Assembly (NCBI RefSeq): GCF_000744815.1
Contig: NZ_JQMQ01000005.1
Span: 3,170,055-3,234,054 of the forward strand
Reading direction: 5' to 3'
Length of the DNA stretch: 64,000 bases
Source of the DNA: Phaeacidiphilus oryzae TH49
Lineage (GTDB): Bacteria > Actinomycetota > Actinomycetes > Streptomycetales > Streptomycetaceae
This document shows, piece by piece, positions 17,994 to 25,596 of this stretch (position 1 is its first letter; each line of letters opens with the position of its first letter). The position numbers were made by a program, and so were the translations under genes. The notes under the pieces were generated by a model that made no database searches, was not told the origin of the DNA, and saw nothing but the letters and a program-made list of their open reading frames with translations.

Positions 17994-19277
17994 TCAGCCG
18001 GTGACGTTCTGCTCGTCGGTCTGCGCCTTCTTCTGCAGGTCACCCAGCACCTGCGCCGGGTTGCCCGTGGCCGCCTGGCCGATCTCGGTCTTGATCTGCG
18101 CGGAGACGGTGTCCCAGGCCTGGTTGCTCAGCGGGTAGAACTTCGCGCTCGGCAGCTGGGCGATCCACGGCTTGAGGTCGGCGTACTTGGCGTCGGTGGA
18201 CATCGTCTTGTAGTCGGTCTGGGTGACCGGCATCAGGTTGTACTCGTCGAGGAACTTCATGGTGTTCGCGTCCGAGTACAGGAAGTCGATCCACTTCTTG
18301 ATCTGGTCCGCGTGGCCGTTGTTCTTGAAGCCCATCATCCAGTCGGCGACGCCCAGCGTGCCGGTCAGCGGGCCGGTCTTGCCGGGGATCGGGGTGACCG
18401 CGAACGGCACCTTGGCCGCCTTGAGCTGGGTGACCAGCGTCGGGTGGGCGTTGACCATCGCGGCCTTGCCGGCCTGGAAGTCGGCCCAGGCGCCGGCCGT
18501 GCGGTCCACGGTGCCGGGGTTGGGGTAGGTCAGGCCCTTGTCCACCAGGTTGGACTTGATCCACTGGAAGGTCTGCACGTTGGCGGCGCTGTTCAGGGCG
18601 AACTTGCCGCTGGTGTCCACCGGCCCGCCGCCGTTGCCCAGCTCCCAGAGGTAGCTCTCGGCCTGCGCCTCCTCCTTGCCCAGGGGGAGCGCGTACGGGG
18701 TGGAGGCGAGGCCCTTGGACTTGATGATCTGGGCGTCCTTGGCGATGTCGTCCCAGGTCTTGGGGGCGCTGGTGATCCCGGCCTTCTTGAAGATGTCCGT
18801 GTTGTAGACCATCATCCGGGTGCTGGAGTCGAACGGGATGCCGTACTGGGTCCCGCCGACCTTCCCGTTGTTCAGGAACGACGGGATGAAGTTGTCCAGC
18901 GTCGACTGGGAGGCGATCTGGTCCGCCTTGTAGAGCAGGCCGTCCGGGACGAAGTTGGCGTAGCCACCGGTCTGCAGCACGTCCGGGTAGTCGTGGTTCT
19001 GGATCATCGTCTGGACTTTGGAGTCGATGTCGTTCCAGTTGATGATCGTGGCCTGGATCTTGATCTTCGGGTTCTGCTTCTCGAAGGCCGCGGCCACCTG
19101 GTCCCAGTACTGCTGGGAGCTGTTGCCCTTGGTCGGGTCGCCGTAGTCGGCGGCGATGAACTTCAGGGTGACAGTGCCGTCGGCAGAGCTGCCGCTGCCG
19201 CCGCCGCTGCTGCACGCCGACAGGGCGAAGACGCCGACGACGCCGATGGCCGAGAGACTGAGCAAACGCCGATTCAC
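17994..19277 (-). CDS. Sugar-binding lipoprotein of an ABC importer
   Basis: A 427-residue extracellular solute-binding protein (family 1). Signal peptide with lipobox LSAC, lipidated Cys22, followed by an SSGGGSGSS linker. The body (FKFIAADYGDP... , FDSSTRMMVYNTDIFKKAGI, ATPYALPLGKEEAQ-like region) is a typical type-1 sugar-binding fold. It heads the transporter operon, and a DasR-like box lies 96 bp upstream of the start. The ligand cannot be read directly; the neighbouring amino-sugar genes favour an N-acetylated amino sugar or its oligomer. Confidence 0.92.
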   Translation of the reverse strand: MNRRLLSLSAIGVVGVFALSACSSGGGSGSSADGTVTLKFIAADYGDPTKGNSSQQYWDQVAAAFEKQNPKIKIQATIINWNDIDSKVQTMIQNHDYPDVLQTGGYANFVPDGLLYKADQIASQSTLDNFIPSFLNNGKVGGTQYGIPFDSSTRMMVYNTDIFKKAGITSAPKTWDDIAKDAQIIKSKGLASTPYALPLGKEEAQAESYLWELGNGGGPVDTSGKFALNSAANVQTFQWIKSNLVDKGLTYPNPGTVDRTAGAWADFQAGKAAMVNAHPTLVTQLKAAKVPFAVTPIPGKTGPLTGTLGVADWMMGFKNNGHADQIKKWIDFLYSDANTMKFLDEYNLMPVTQTDYKTMSTDAKYADLKPWIAQLPSAKFYPLSNQAWDTVSAQIKTEIGQAATGNPAQVLGDLQKKAQTDEQNVTG

Positions 19278-19372
19278 CGGTTACCGCCTTTTCACCTGGG
19301 GGACCTGAAGGATCGATAGGGCTCCGCCGACGACCCGCTGCTGCGCCGGTCAGTCTTCAACGAGGGGCGGCA

Positions 19373-19388
19373 AGAGGTCTACACCATT
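19373..19388. promoter_or_regulatory. Candidate DasR-responsive element (dre) upstream of the sugar-binding gene
   Basis: AGAGGTCTACACCATT matches the dre consensus ACTGGTCTAGACCACT at 12 of 16 positions and keeps the GGTCTA-n-ACC core. It lies 96 bp upstream of the lipoprotein start. DasR is a GntR repressor released by amino-sugar phosphates. Inference only. Confidence 0.55.
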
Positions 19389-19408
19389 TACCGAATCGCT
19401 CGAATTCA

Positions 19409-19423
19409 TTGCAAGGAGTGCAA
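19409..19423. promoter_or_regulatory. Inverted repeat TTGCA-N5-TGCAA in the transporter promoter region
   Basis: TTGCA at 19409-19413 and TGCAA at 19419-19423 form a palindrome between the transporter operon and the DeoR gene. It may be an operator for the adjacent DeoR-family regulator or for another sugar regulator. Confidence 0.45.
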
Positions 19424-19493
19424 CGGCCAATCGGACATTCACTGCTGATACGCCGTCAAACACCTCAGCCGGCCACGTATGGACGCAGGCGGG

Positions 19494-20255
19494 TCATACC
19501 GTCATCACGCGCACCCCGGCCTCGGTGATCCGCTCCGCCGCCGCGGGCTCCAGTCCCTCGTCCGTGACCAGCACGTCCACCGCGTCCAGCGAGCAGATCC
19601 GGGCGAACGCCACGCTGCCCACCTTGGACGAGTCGGCGGCCACCACCACCCGGCGGGCCCGCTCGGCCAGTGCGCGGTTGATCGAGGCCTCGCCCTCGTG
19701 GTGGGCCGTGAGCCCGCCCTCCACGTCCACCCCGTTCACCCCGAGGACCGCGACGTCCAGCGCGACCTCGTTGAGGACGCCCATGGCGAGCGGGCCGATC
19801 AGCTCGAAGGACTGCGGGCGGGCGACCCCGCCGGTGAGGACGATCTTCACCTGCGGCCGTACGGCCAGCTCGTTGGCGATGTTGAGGGCGTTGGTGACCA
19901 CCGTGAACGGCTCGTCCCGCAGGGCCAGCGCGCGGGCGGTCTCGGTGGTGGTGGTGCCGCCGGTGAAGCCCACCACCTCGCCGGGGGCGAGGAGTTCGGC
20001 CACCGCTTTGGCGATCCGCTGTTTCTCCGGCGCGCGCCGGGCAGTCTTGTACCGGAGCGGGAGCTCGTACGAGACGCCGTGCGCGACCGCGCCACCACGG
20101 GTGCGCAGCAGCAGCTGCCGGCCGGCCAGCTGGTCGAGGTCCCGGCGGATGGTGGCGGCGGAGACGTCCAGCGCCTCGGCGGCCTCCTCGACCTCCAGCC
20201 GCCCGTCCCTGGCCAGCAGTTCCAGCAGTGCGTTCCAACGATCGTGCCTGGTCAC
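19494..20255 (-). CDS. DeoR/GlpR-family (AgaR-like) transcriptional regulator
   Basis: A 253-residue repressor: N-terminal HTH (RHDRWNALLELLARDGRLEVEEAAEALDVSAATIRRDLDQLAGRQLLLRTRGGAV) and C-terminal DeoRC sugar-phosphate sensor domain with VGFTGGTTTTETARAL and VTNALNIANEL. GTG start at 20255. It is divergent from the SIS-isomerase gene with a 102-bp shared promoter region holding a palindrome. AgaR-type DeoR proteins sense amino-sugar or tagatose phosphates, in line with the neighbours. Confidence 0.92.
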   Translation of the reverse strand: MTRHDRWNALLELLARDGRLEVEEAAEALDVSAATIRRDLDQLAGRQLLLRTRGGAVAHGVSYELPLRYKTARRAPEKQRIAKAVAELLAPGEVVGFTGGTTTTETARALALRDEPFTVVTNALNIANELAVRPQVKIVLTGGVARPQSFELIGPLAMGVLNEVALDVAVLGVNGVDVEGGLTAHHEGEASINRALAERARRVVVAADSSKVGSVAFARICSLDAVDVLVTDEGLEPAAAERITEAGVRVMTV

Positions 20256-20296
20256 GGAGTTGACCTTCCTCGATGCGCGATGCCTAGTCACTATTG

Positions 20297-20310
20297 CACG
20301 CAGATGCGTG
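20297..20310. promoter_or_regulatory. Palindrome between the DeoR and SIS genes
   Basis: CACGCAGATGCGTG: perfect 6-bp arms with a 2-bp centre, in the middle of the 102-bp divergent promoter region. It is the best operator candidate for the DeoR-family protein. Confidence 0.5.
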
Positions 20311-20357
20311 AAACTGCTATCCATCAAACAGAATCGCTCAGACCGAGGAGTCGCCGG

Positions 20358-21281
20358 ATGGCTGCCACCCGCACCGAGACCGAGATCGCCTCCCAGCCGG
20401 AGTGCTGGCGCCAAGCAGTCGAGACGGGCGGCGGCCCGGACGCGGCCGCCGCACTGCCGCGGAAGGGTGAGCGGGTGGCCGTGGCCGGCTGCGGCACCTC
20501 GTGGTTCGTCGCGCAGTCCTACGCCGCCCTGCGGGAGGCCGCCGGGCACGGCGAGACGGACGCCTTCGCGGCCTCCGAGTTCCCGCGCGGCCGGGCCTCC
20601 GGCTACGACCGGATCATCGCGCTGAGCCGCTCGGGGACCACGTCCGAGGTGCTCGCCCTCCTCTCCGAGCTGCGCGAACTCCCCGCCGGGACGGTGGAGC
20701 TGTCCGCGATCACGGCCGATCCCCGGACGCCGGTGATGGAGCTCGCGGACCACGGCGGCCGGGTGCTGGTGCTGGACTTCGCCGACGAGGAGTCGGTGGT
20801 GCAGACCCGGTTCGCGACCAGCGCGCTGGCGCTGCTGCGGGCCTCCGTGGAGGGCGCCGAGCCGGTGCTGGCGGCCGCCGCGCAGGCCGAGCGGGCGATC
20901 GCCGAGGAGCTGCCGGCCGGGACGGTGGACGCCGAGCAGTGGACCTTCCTCGGCGCGGGCTGGTCCTGCGGTCTCGCGCAGGAGGCCGCGCTGAAGATGC
21001 GCGAGGCGTCCGGCGCGTGGACCGAGGCGTACCCGGCGATGGAGTACCGGCACGGGCCGATCAGCGTCACCGCGCCGGGGCGGGTGGCCTGGATGCTGGG
21101 CTCGCTGCCGGCGGGGCTGTCCGAGCAGATCGCGGCGACCGGCGGGCTGGCGGTCGACGACGCCCTGGACCCGATGGCGGACCTGGTCCGCGTCCAGCGC
21201 CTGGCCGTCGCGGTGGCGGAGCGGCGGGGCCTCGACCCCGACCACCCGCGAGCGCTGACCCGCTCGGTGATCCTGCCGTAG
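20358..21281 (+). CDS. SIS-domain amino-sugar-phosphate isomerase/deaminase (AgaS-like)
   Basis: A 307-residue protein with two SIS domains. Sugar-phosphate motifs are GCGTSWFVAQSYAAL, ALSRSGTTSEVL and, in the second half, GAGWSCGLAQEAALKMREASGAW with AYPAMEYRHGP, the AgaS/GlmS-isomerase signature. It lacks the glutaminase domain of GlmS, so it should act catabolically, deaminating or isomerising galactosamine-6-P or glucosamine-6-P. ATG 20358 follows a GAGGAG site. It leads the rightward kinase, deacetylase and aldolase genes, which argues for a full amino-sugar pathway. Confidence 0.85.
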   Translation: MAATRTETEIASQPECWRQAVETGGGPDAAAALPRKGERVAVAGCGTSWFVAQSYAALREAAGHGETDAFAASEFPRGRASGYDRIIALSRSGTTSEVLALLSELRELPAGTVELSAITADPRTPVMELADHGGRVLVLDFADEESVVQTRFATSALALLRASVEGAEPVLAAAAQAERAIAEELPAGTVDAEQWTFLGAGWSCGLAQEAALKMREASGAWTEAYPAMEYRHGPISVTAPGRVAWMLGSLPAGLSEQIAATGGLAVDDALDPMADLVRVQRLAVAVAERRGLDPDHPRALTRSVILP

Positions 21282-21393
21282 CTCGCGCCACGGGCGGTGA
21301 CTGACGGTCCGTCGGCGACCGCGGGCGGGTGGGTGGTGCCATGCGACCACGTACCCGCCCGCGGCCGCCCGGCGATCGGAAAACCAGCCCTCG

Positions 21394-21409
21394 AATGGAC
21401 TAGACCTCT
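21394..21409. promoter_or_regulatory. Candidate DasR-responsive element (dre) upstream of the ROK kinase
   Basis: AATGGACTAGACCTCT matches ACTGGTCTAGACCACT at 13 of 16 positions, 28 bp before the GTG start of the kinase. The kinase/nagA operon (nagKA) is a known DasR target in S. coelicolor (from memory), which supports the call. Confidence 0.72.
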
Positions 21410-21437
21410 TGGCCCCCGGCAAGGGAGACTGCTGCGC

Positions 21438-22391
21438 GTGAAGCACGTGATCGCACTGGACGTGGGCGGCACCGTGATGAAAGCCGCGCTGCTCGCCCCC
21501 GACGGCGAGGCGCTCCACCAGGAGCGCCGGGCCACCGTCCGGCCGGACGGCGACGGCTCCGACGCCGTCGTCGAGGGGATACTCGGCTTCGCCGAGCACC
21601 TCCGCGACGAGGGGCTCCGCCGGTTCGGCGAGGCACCCCTCGCCGCCGGGGTGACCGTCCCGGGCACCATCGACGAGCAGCGCGGGGTGGCGCTCTTCTC
21701 GGCCAATCTCGGCTGGCGGGACGTCCCCATGCGGCGCCTCCTCAGCGAGCGGCTGGCCCTGGCCGGCGGCGACGCCGTCGCCCTGGGACACGACGTCCGC
21801 GCCGGCGCCCTCGCCGAGGGCCGGCTCGGGGCCGGGCAGGGCGTGGACCGCTTCCTCTTCGTCGCCCTCGGCACCGGCATCGCCGGCGGCTACGGGATCG
21901 ACGGGCGGATCGAGTCCGGCGCGCACGGCCAGTCCGGGGAGATCGGCCACGTCGTGGTCCGCCCCGGCGGCCCCCGCTGCGGATGCGGGCAACGCGGCTG
22001 CCTGGAGACGCTGGCCTCGGCCGGCGCCGTCGGCCGCGCCTGGGCGGAGGCCTCCGGACGGCCCGGTGACGCCGCCGCGGACGCCGCGGACTGCGCCCGT
22101 GCGGTCGAGGCGGGCGACCCGCGCGCCCTCGCCGTCTGGCAGGAGGCGGTCGACGCCCTCGCCGACGGCATCGTGATGGCGCACACCCTCCTCGATCCGG
22201 CGACCGTGATCCTCGGCGGCGGGCTCGCCGAGGCCGGCGACACGCTCTTCACTCCCCTGCGCGCCGCGGTGCTTGAACGGCTGACGTTCCAGGTGCCGCC
22301 CGCGCTCGTACCGGCGATGCTCAAAGACACCGCCGGCTGCCTGGGCGCGGGGCTGCTCGCTTGGGACCTGCTGGAGTCGCGAGCCGAATGA
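21438..22391 (+). CDS. ROK-family amino-sugar kinase (NagK/AgaK-like)
   Basis: A 317-residue ROK kinase. The ATP loop is ALDVGGTVMKAAL (7-19), the second glycine loop is FVALGTGIAGGYG, and the zinc-binding CGCGQRGCLE motif, diagnostic of ROK proteins, is present with its H in GEIGHVVV. It has no N-terminal HTH, so it is an enzyme, not a repressor. It starts at GTG 21438 and its stop overlaps the ATG-rich start region of the deacetylase gene. Likely reaction: phosphorylation of GlcNAc or GalNAc at C6 after import by the ABC system. Confidence 0.88.
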   Translation: MKHVIALDVGGTVMKAALLAPDGEALHQERRATVRPDGDGSDAVVEGILGFAEHLRDEGLRRFGEAPLAAGVTVPGTIDEQRGVALFSANLGWRDVPMRRLLSERLALAGGDAVALGHDVRAGALAEGRLGAGQGVDRFLFVALGTGIAGGYGIDGRIESGAHGQSGEIGHVVVRPGGPRCGCGQRGCLETLASAGAVGRAWAEASGRPGDAAADAADCARAVEAGDPRALAVWQEAVDALADGIVMAHTLLDPATVILGGGLAEAGDTLFTPLRAAVLERLTFQVPPALVPAMLKDTAGCLGAGLLAWDLLESRAE

Positions 22392-22405
22392 GGAGAACAC
22401 CGGGA

Positions 22406-23620
22406 ATGCCGGGAATGCTGACAACCGCGGAGCGCACCGTCCTGACCGGGGCCGCTCTCGTCCTGCCCGAGTCGACGCTGGCCGGCGGCCGGCTGGCCGT
22501 CGACGGCCGGGGCCGGATCGAGGAGATCGGCCAGGCCCCCGGCCCGGACTCGGCCGACGCCGGCGCCGAGGCCGGCGCCACCGTCCTCGACCTCACCGGG
22601 TACACCGTCGTCCCGGGCTTCGTGGACATCCATGTCCACGGCGGCGGCGGCGCCTCGTACGCCTCCGGGGACCCGGAGGAGGCCCTGACCGCCGCCCGCA
22701 CCCACCGGGAGCACGGCACCACCACCACCGTCGCCTCCACCGTCACCGGGCAGATCGACGAGGTCTGCCGGCAGGCCGCCGTCCTCAGCGAACTGGTCGA
22801 GCAGGGCGAGCTCGCCGGGGTGCACTTCGAGGGCCCGTTCATCAGCCGGCACCGCTGCGGCGCCCACGACCCGGACCTCCTCCGCGACCCCGACCCGGCC
22901 CTGGTCCGCAAGCTGGTGGACGCGGCCCGCGGCACCGCGCGGATGGTCACCCTCGCGCCCGAGCTGGACGGCGGCCTGGAGTCGGTGCGGATGCTCGCCG
23001 ACCTCGGGGTGATCGCCGCCGTCGGGCACACCGACTCGGACTACGACCGGACCCTGGCCGCGGTCGACGCCGGCGCCACCGTCGCCACCCACCTGTTCAA
23101 CGCCATGCCCGGCGTCAACCACCGCGCCCCCGGCCCGGTGGTGGCCCTGCTGGAGGACGAGCGGGTGACCGTCGAGCTGGTCGGCGACGGGGTGCACCTC
23201 CACCCCTCGGTGGTCGACCTGGCGCTGCGGGCGGCCGGCCCGGAGCGGGTGGCGCTGATCACCGACGCGATGGGCGCGGCTGGGATGGGCGACGGCCTCT
23301 ACCCGCTCGGCCCGCTCCAGGTGCGGGTCGAGGACGGGGTGGCCCGGCTGGTCCAGGGCGGCTCGATCGCGGGCTCCACCCTCACCCTGGACGTGGCCTA
23401 CCGGCGGGCGGTGACCCTCAACGGGCTGGCCCCGCACACGGCCTCCCGGATGATCTCGCTCAACCCCGCCCGGCTGCTGGGCCTCGGCGACCGGGTCGGC
23501 TCCCTGGAGCCCGGCAAGGACGCCGACCTGGTGGTGCTGGACGCCGACTGGAACGTGTCCGCCGTGATGCGGAAGGGCGCCTGGGTCACCGGTCGGGACC
23601 GGCTCCCCGTCGCGAAGTAG
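22406..23620 (+). CDS. nagA: N-acetylglucosamine-6-phosphate deacetylase
   Basis: A 404-residue amidohydrolase that removes acetate from GlcNAc-6-P (or GalNAc-6-P). Metal and substrate motifs: VDIHVHGGGG, HFEGPFIS, AVGHTDSDY, THLFNAMPGVNHR, VGDGVHLHP and ALITDAMGAAGMGDG (catalytic Asp). I chose ATG 22406 because the AGGAG site at 22391-22395 is at the right distance; an ATG at 22388 overlaps the kinase stop and is possible too. It is co-transcribed with the kinase and followed at 38 bp by the aldolase. Confidence 0.93.
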   Translation: MPGMLTTAERTVLTGAALVLPESTLAGGRLAVDGRGRIEEIGQAPGPDSADAGAEAGATVLDLTGYTVVPGFVDIHVHGGGGASYASGDPEEALTAARTHREHGTTTTVASTVTGQIDEVCRQAAVLSELVEQGELAGVHFEGPFISRHRCGAHDPDLLRDPDPALVRKLVDAARGTARMVTLAPELDGGLESVRMLADLGVIAAVGHTDSDYDRTLAAVDAGATVATHLFNAMPGVNHRAPGPVVALLEDERVTVELVGDGVHLHPSVVDLALRAAGPERVALITDAMGAAGMGDGLYPLGPLQVRVEDGVARLVQGGSIAGSTLTLDVAYRRAVTLNGLAPHTASRMISLNPARLLGLGDRVGSLEPGKDADLVVLDADWNVSAVMRKGAWVTGRDRLPVAK

Positions 23621-23658
23621 AACCGACTGCTCGTCACGACCCTTGGGGGGAACGACAG

Positions 23659-24525
23659 ATGACGCTGGCCACCACCGGGGAGCTGGTCGCGGCGGCACGT
23701 GCGGACGGGCGCGGGCTGCCCGCGTTCAACGTGATCACCCTGGAGCACGCGGAGGCGATCGCCGCCGGCGCCGAGGCGGCCGGCTCTCCGGCGGTCCTGC
23801 AGATCAGCCAGAACGCGGTCCGCTTCCACGGCGACCGGCTGCTGCCGCTGGCCCGTGCGGCGGCAGCGGTCGCCGAGTCGGCGGAGGTGCCGCTGGCGCT
23901 CCATCTGGACCATGTCGAGGACGCCGGGCTGCTGCGGTCCTCCGCGGAGGCCGGCTTCTCCTCGGCGATGTTCGACGCCTCGGCGCTGCTGTACGACGGG
24001 AACGTCGCCGCCACCCGGGAGGCGGCGGACTGGGCGCACCGTCAGGGACTGTGGCTGGAGGCCGAGTTGGGCCGGGTCGGCGGCAAGCCCGGGGACGCCC
24101 ACACCCCCGGCGTGCGGACCGATCCGGCCGAGGCCGCCGCGTATGTCGCGGCCACCGGGGTGGACGCGCTGGCGGTGGCGGTGGGCAGCTCGCACGCGAT
24201 GACCGAGCGGACCGCCGTGCTGGACCGCGAGCTGATCGGCCGGCTGCGCGCGGCCGTCCCGGTCCCGCTGGTGCTCCACGGCTCCTCGGGCGTCCCGGAC
24301 GAGGAGCTGACCGGGGCGGTGGCCGCCGGGATGACGAAGATCAACATCGGCACGGCGCTGAACACGGCCTTCAGCGCCGAGGTCCGCGCCTACCTGGCCG
24401 AGCATCCCTCGGTGGTGGACCCGCGGCGGTACCTCGCGCCCGGGCGGGACGCGATGGCGGACACCGTCCGCCGGCTCAGCTCCGTGGTGGCCTCGGTGCC
24501 GTCCCCGCGGGAGCCGGCCGACTGA
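23659..24525 (+). CDS. Class II ketose-bisphosphate aldolase (KbaY/AgaY/GatY-like)
   Basis: A 288-residue zinc aldolase, the length of tagatose-1,6-bisphosphate aldolases (about 285) rather than long FbaA (about 345-360). Metal and substrate motifs: HLDHVED, GSSHAMT, VLHGSSGVPDEEL and KINIGTALNTAF. Next to NagA, an AgaS-like protein and an AgaR-like regulator this favours a galactosamine route through tagatose phosphates, although the tagatose-6-P kinase is missing. A strong GGGGGGAACG site precedes the ATG. Its stop abuts the stop of the next gene, which runs the other way. Confidence 0.88.
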   Translation: MTLATTGELVAAARADGRGLPAFNVITLEHAEAIAAGAEAAGSPAVLQISQNAVRFHGDRLLPLARAAAAVAESAEVPLALHLDHVEDAGLLRSSAEAGFSSAMFDASALLYDGNVAATREAADWAHRQGLWLEAELGRVGGKPGDAHTPGVRTDPAEAAAYVAATGVDALAVAVGSSHAMTERTAVLDRELIGRLRAAVPVPLVLHGSSGVPDEELTGAVAAGMTKINIGTALNTAFSAEVRAYLAEHPSVVDPRRYLAPGRDAMADTVRRLSSVVASVPSPREPAD

Positions 24526-25506
24526 TCACCAGCCCCAGCCGCCGTCCGGGGAGCCGCTGGTGTTCAGCGCGAACTGGTCCAGGTTGACGTTGCCCTGGCC
24601 GGCGCCGGAGGAGAGGACGATGGTGTTCTGGCCGCTGTTCAGCTGGACCCCGGCCCAGGAGCGGTACCAGGCCTGCGCCCAGTCGCTGGAGTGGGACCAG
24701 TTGCTGAGGTCGATCGGCTTGGAGTTGGCCTTGCCGTTCACCGTCACCGTCAGCCCGCTGTCCTTGCCGGCGTTCGCGTAGCGCACCCACAGGTGGTAGA
24801 AGCCGGCCTTGGGGACGTTGACCTGCCAGCTCACCGAGGAGCCCGCGGGCATGGTCTCGACGAACTTGCCGTCCTTGGACTTGGCTCCGGCGTGATCGTT
24901 GTTGGTGGTCAGCCCAGGGCTGAGGACCAGGGTGTCGGCGTCCACCACGCCCGGCAGCGGGGCGTTGGCCGGGGCGCTCGGCGAGGCGGTGTCGTTGGAC
25001 TGCCCCGTGGTCGCGCTGCTGCTGGAACCCGCGCCGGCGTTGCCGTGGGAGTCGCCGTTGTTGTTGAAGACCGCGATACCGATGCCGATCACGATCGCGG
25101 CGACCACCGCGGCCGCGCCGATCATCACCCCGCGCCCGCCGCCCGGCCCGCGCCGCCCGCTGCCGCGCCCGGCCGAGCGGCCGTGGCCGCCGCCGGGCGG
25201 CTGCTGCGCCTGCTGCTGCGGGACCTGGCCGCCGTACGGGCCGGCCGGAGGCTGCTGCTGGTACCCGGGGGCCTGCTGCTGATAGCCGGGGGCCTGCTGC
25301 TGGTAAGGAGCGGCCCCGTACGGCGCCGAGGCTCCGTAGGTGGTGCGTCCGACCTGCGCCGTGCCCGCGAAGGAACGCCTCGGGACGCCCTGCTGGCGGG
25401 TGGGCGCCTCGGAGCCGTCGCCCGAGGCACCGGATTCGCCGTCCGGACGGTAGAGGTAGCCGAACGGGTCGTCATCCTCGGGCAGACCGTTGTGATCGGC
25501 TGTCAT
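24526..25506 (-). CDS. Single-pass membrane protein with an extracytoplasmic CBM35-like domain
   Basis: A 326-residue protein (ATG 25506). Cytoplasmic part with DDDPFGYLYRP and a Gln/Pro-rich tract including repeats of GYQQQAP; one membrane helix GVMIGAAAVVAAIVIGIGIAVF near the middle; a Ser/Thr linker; then a C-terminal beta-rich domain (SVSWQVNVPKAGFYHLWVRYANAGKDSGLTV..., SGQNTIVLSSGAGQGNVNLDQFAL) typical of CBM35-like galactose-binding modules. It may hold wall or exogenous polysaccharide at the cell surface. It runs convergent to the amino-sugar operon with no gap. Confidence 0.8.
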   Translation of the reverse strand: MTADHNGLPEDDDPFGYLYRPDGESGASGDGSEAPTRQQGVPRRSFAGTAQVGRTTYGASAPYGAAPYQQQAPGYQQQAPGYQQQPPAGPYGGQVPQQQAQQPPGGGHGRSAGRGSGRRGPGGGRGVMIGAAAVVAAIVIGIGIAVFNNNGDSHGNAGAGSSSSATTGQSNDTASPSAPANAPLPGVVDADTLVLSPGLTTNNDHAGAKSKDGKFVETMPAGSSVSWQVNVPKAGFYHLWVRYANAGKDSGLTVTVNGKANSKPIDLSNWSHSSDWAQAWYRSWAGVQLNSGQNTIVLSSGAGQGNVNLDQFALNTSGSPDGGWGW

Positions 25507-25596
25507 CGAGATGTCACTCCCCAAATCTGGCACGGGTACCCCGCGTACCCTACCTCCTACGGGTGAGCGCTCAGGCGCGCCCAGCGCGAGGGCACC

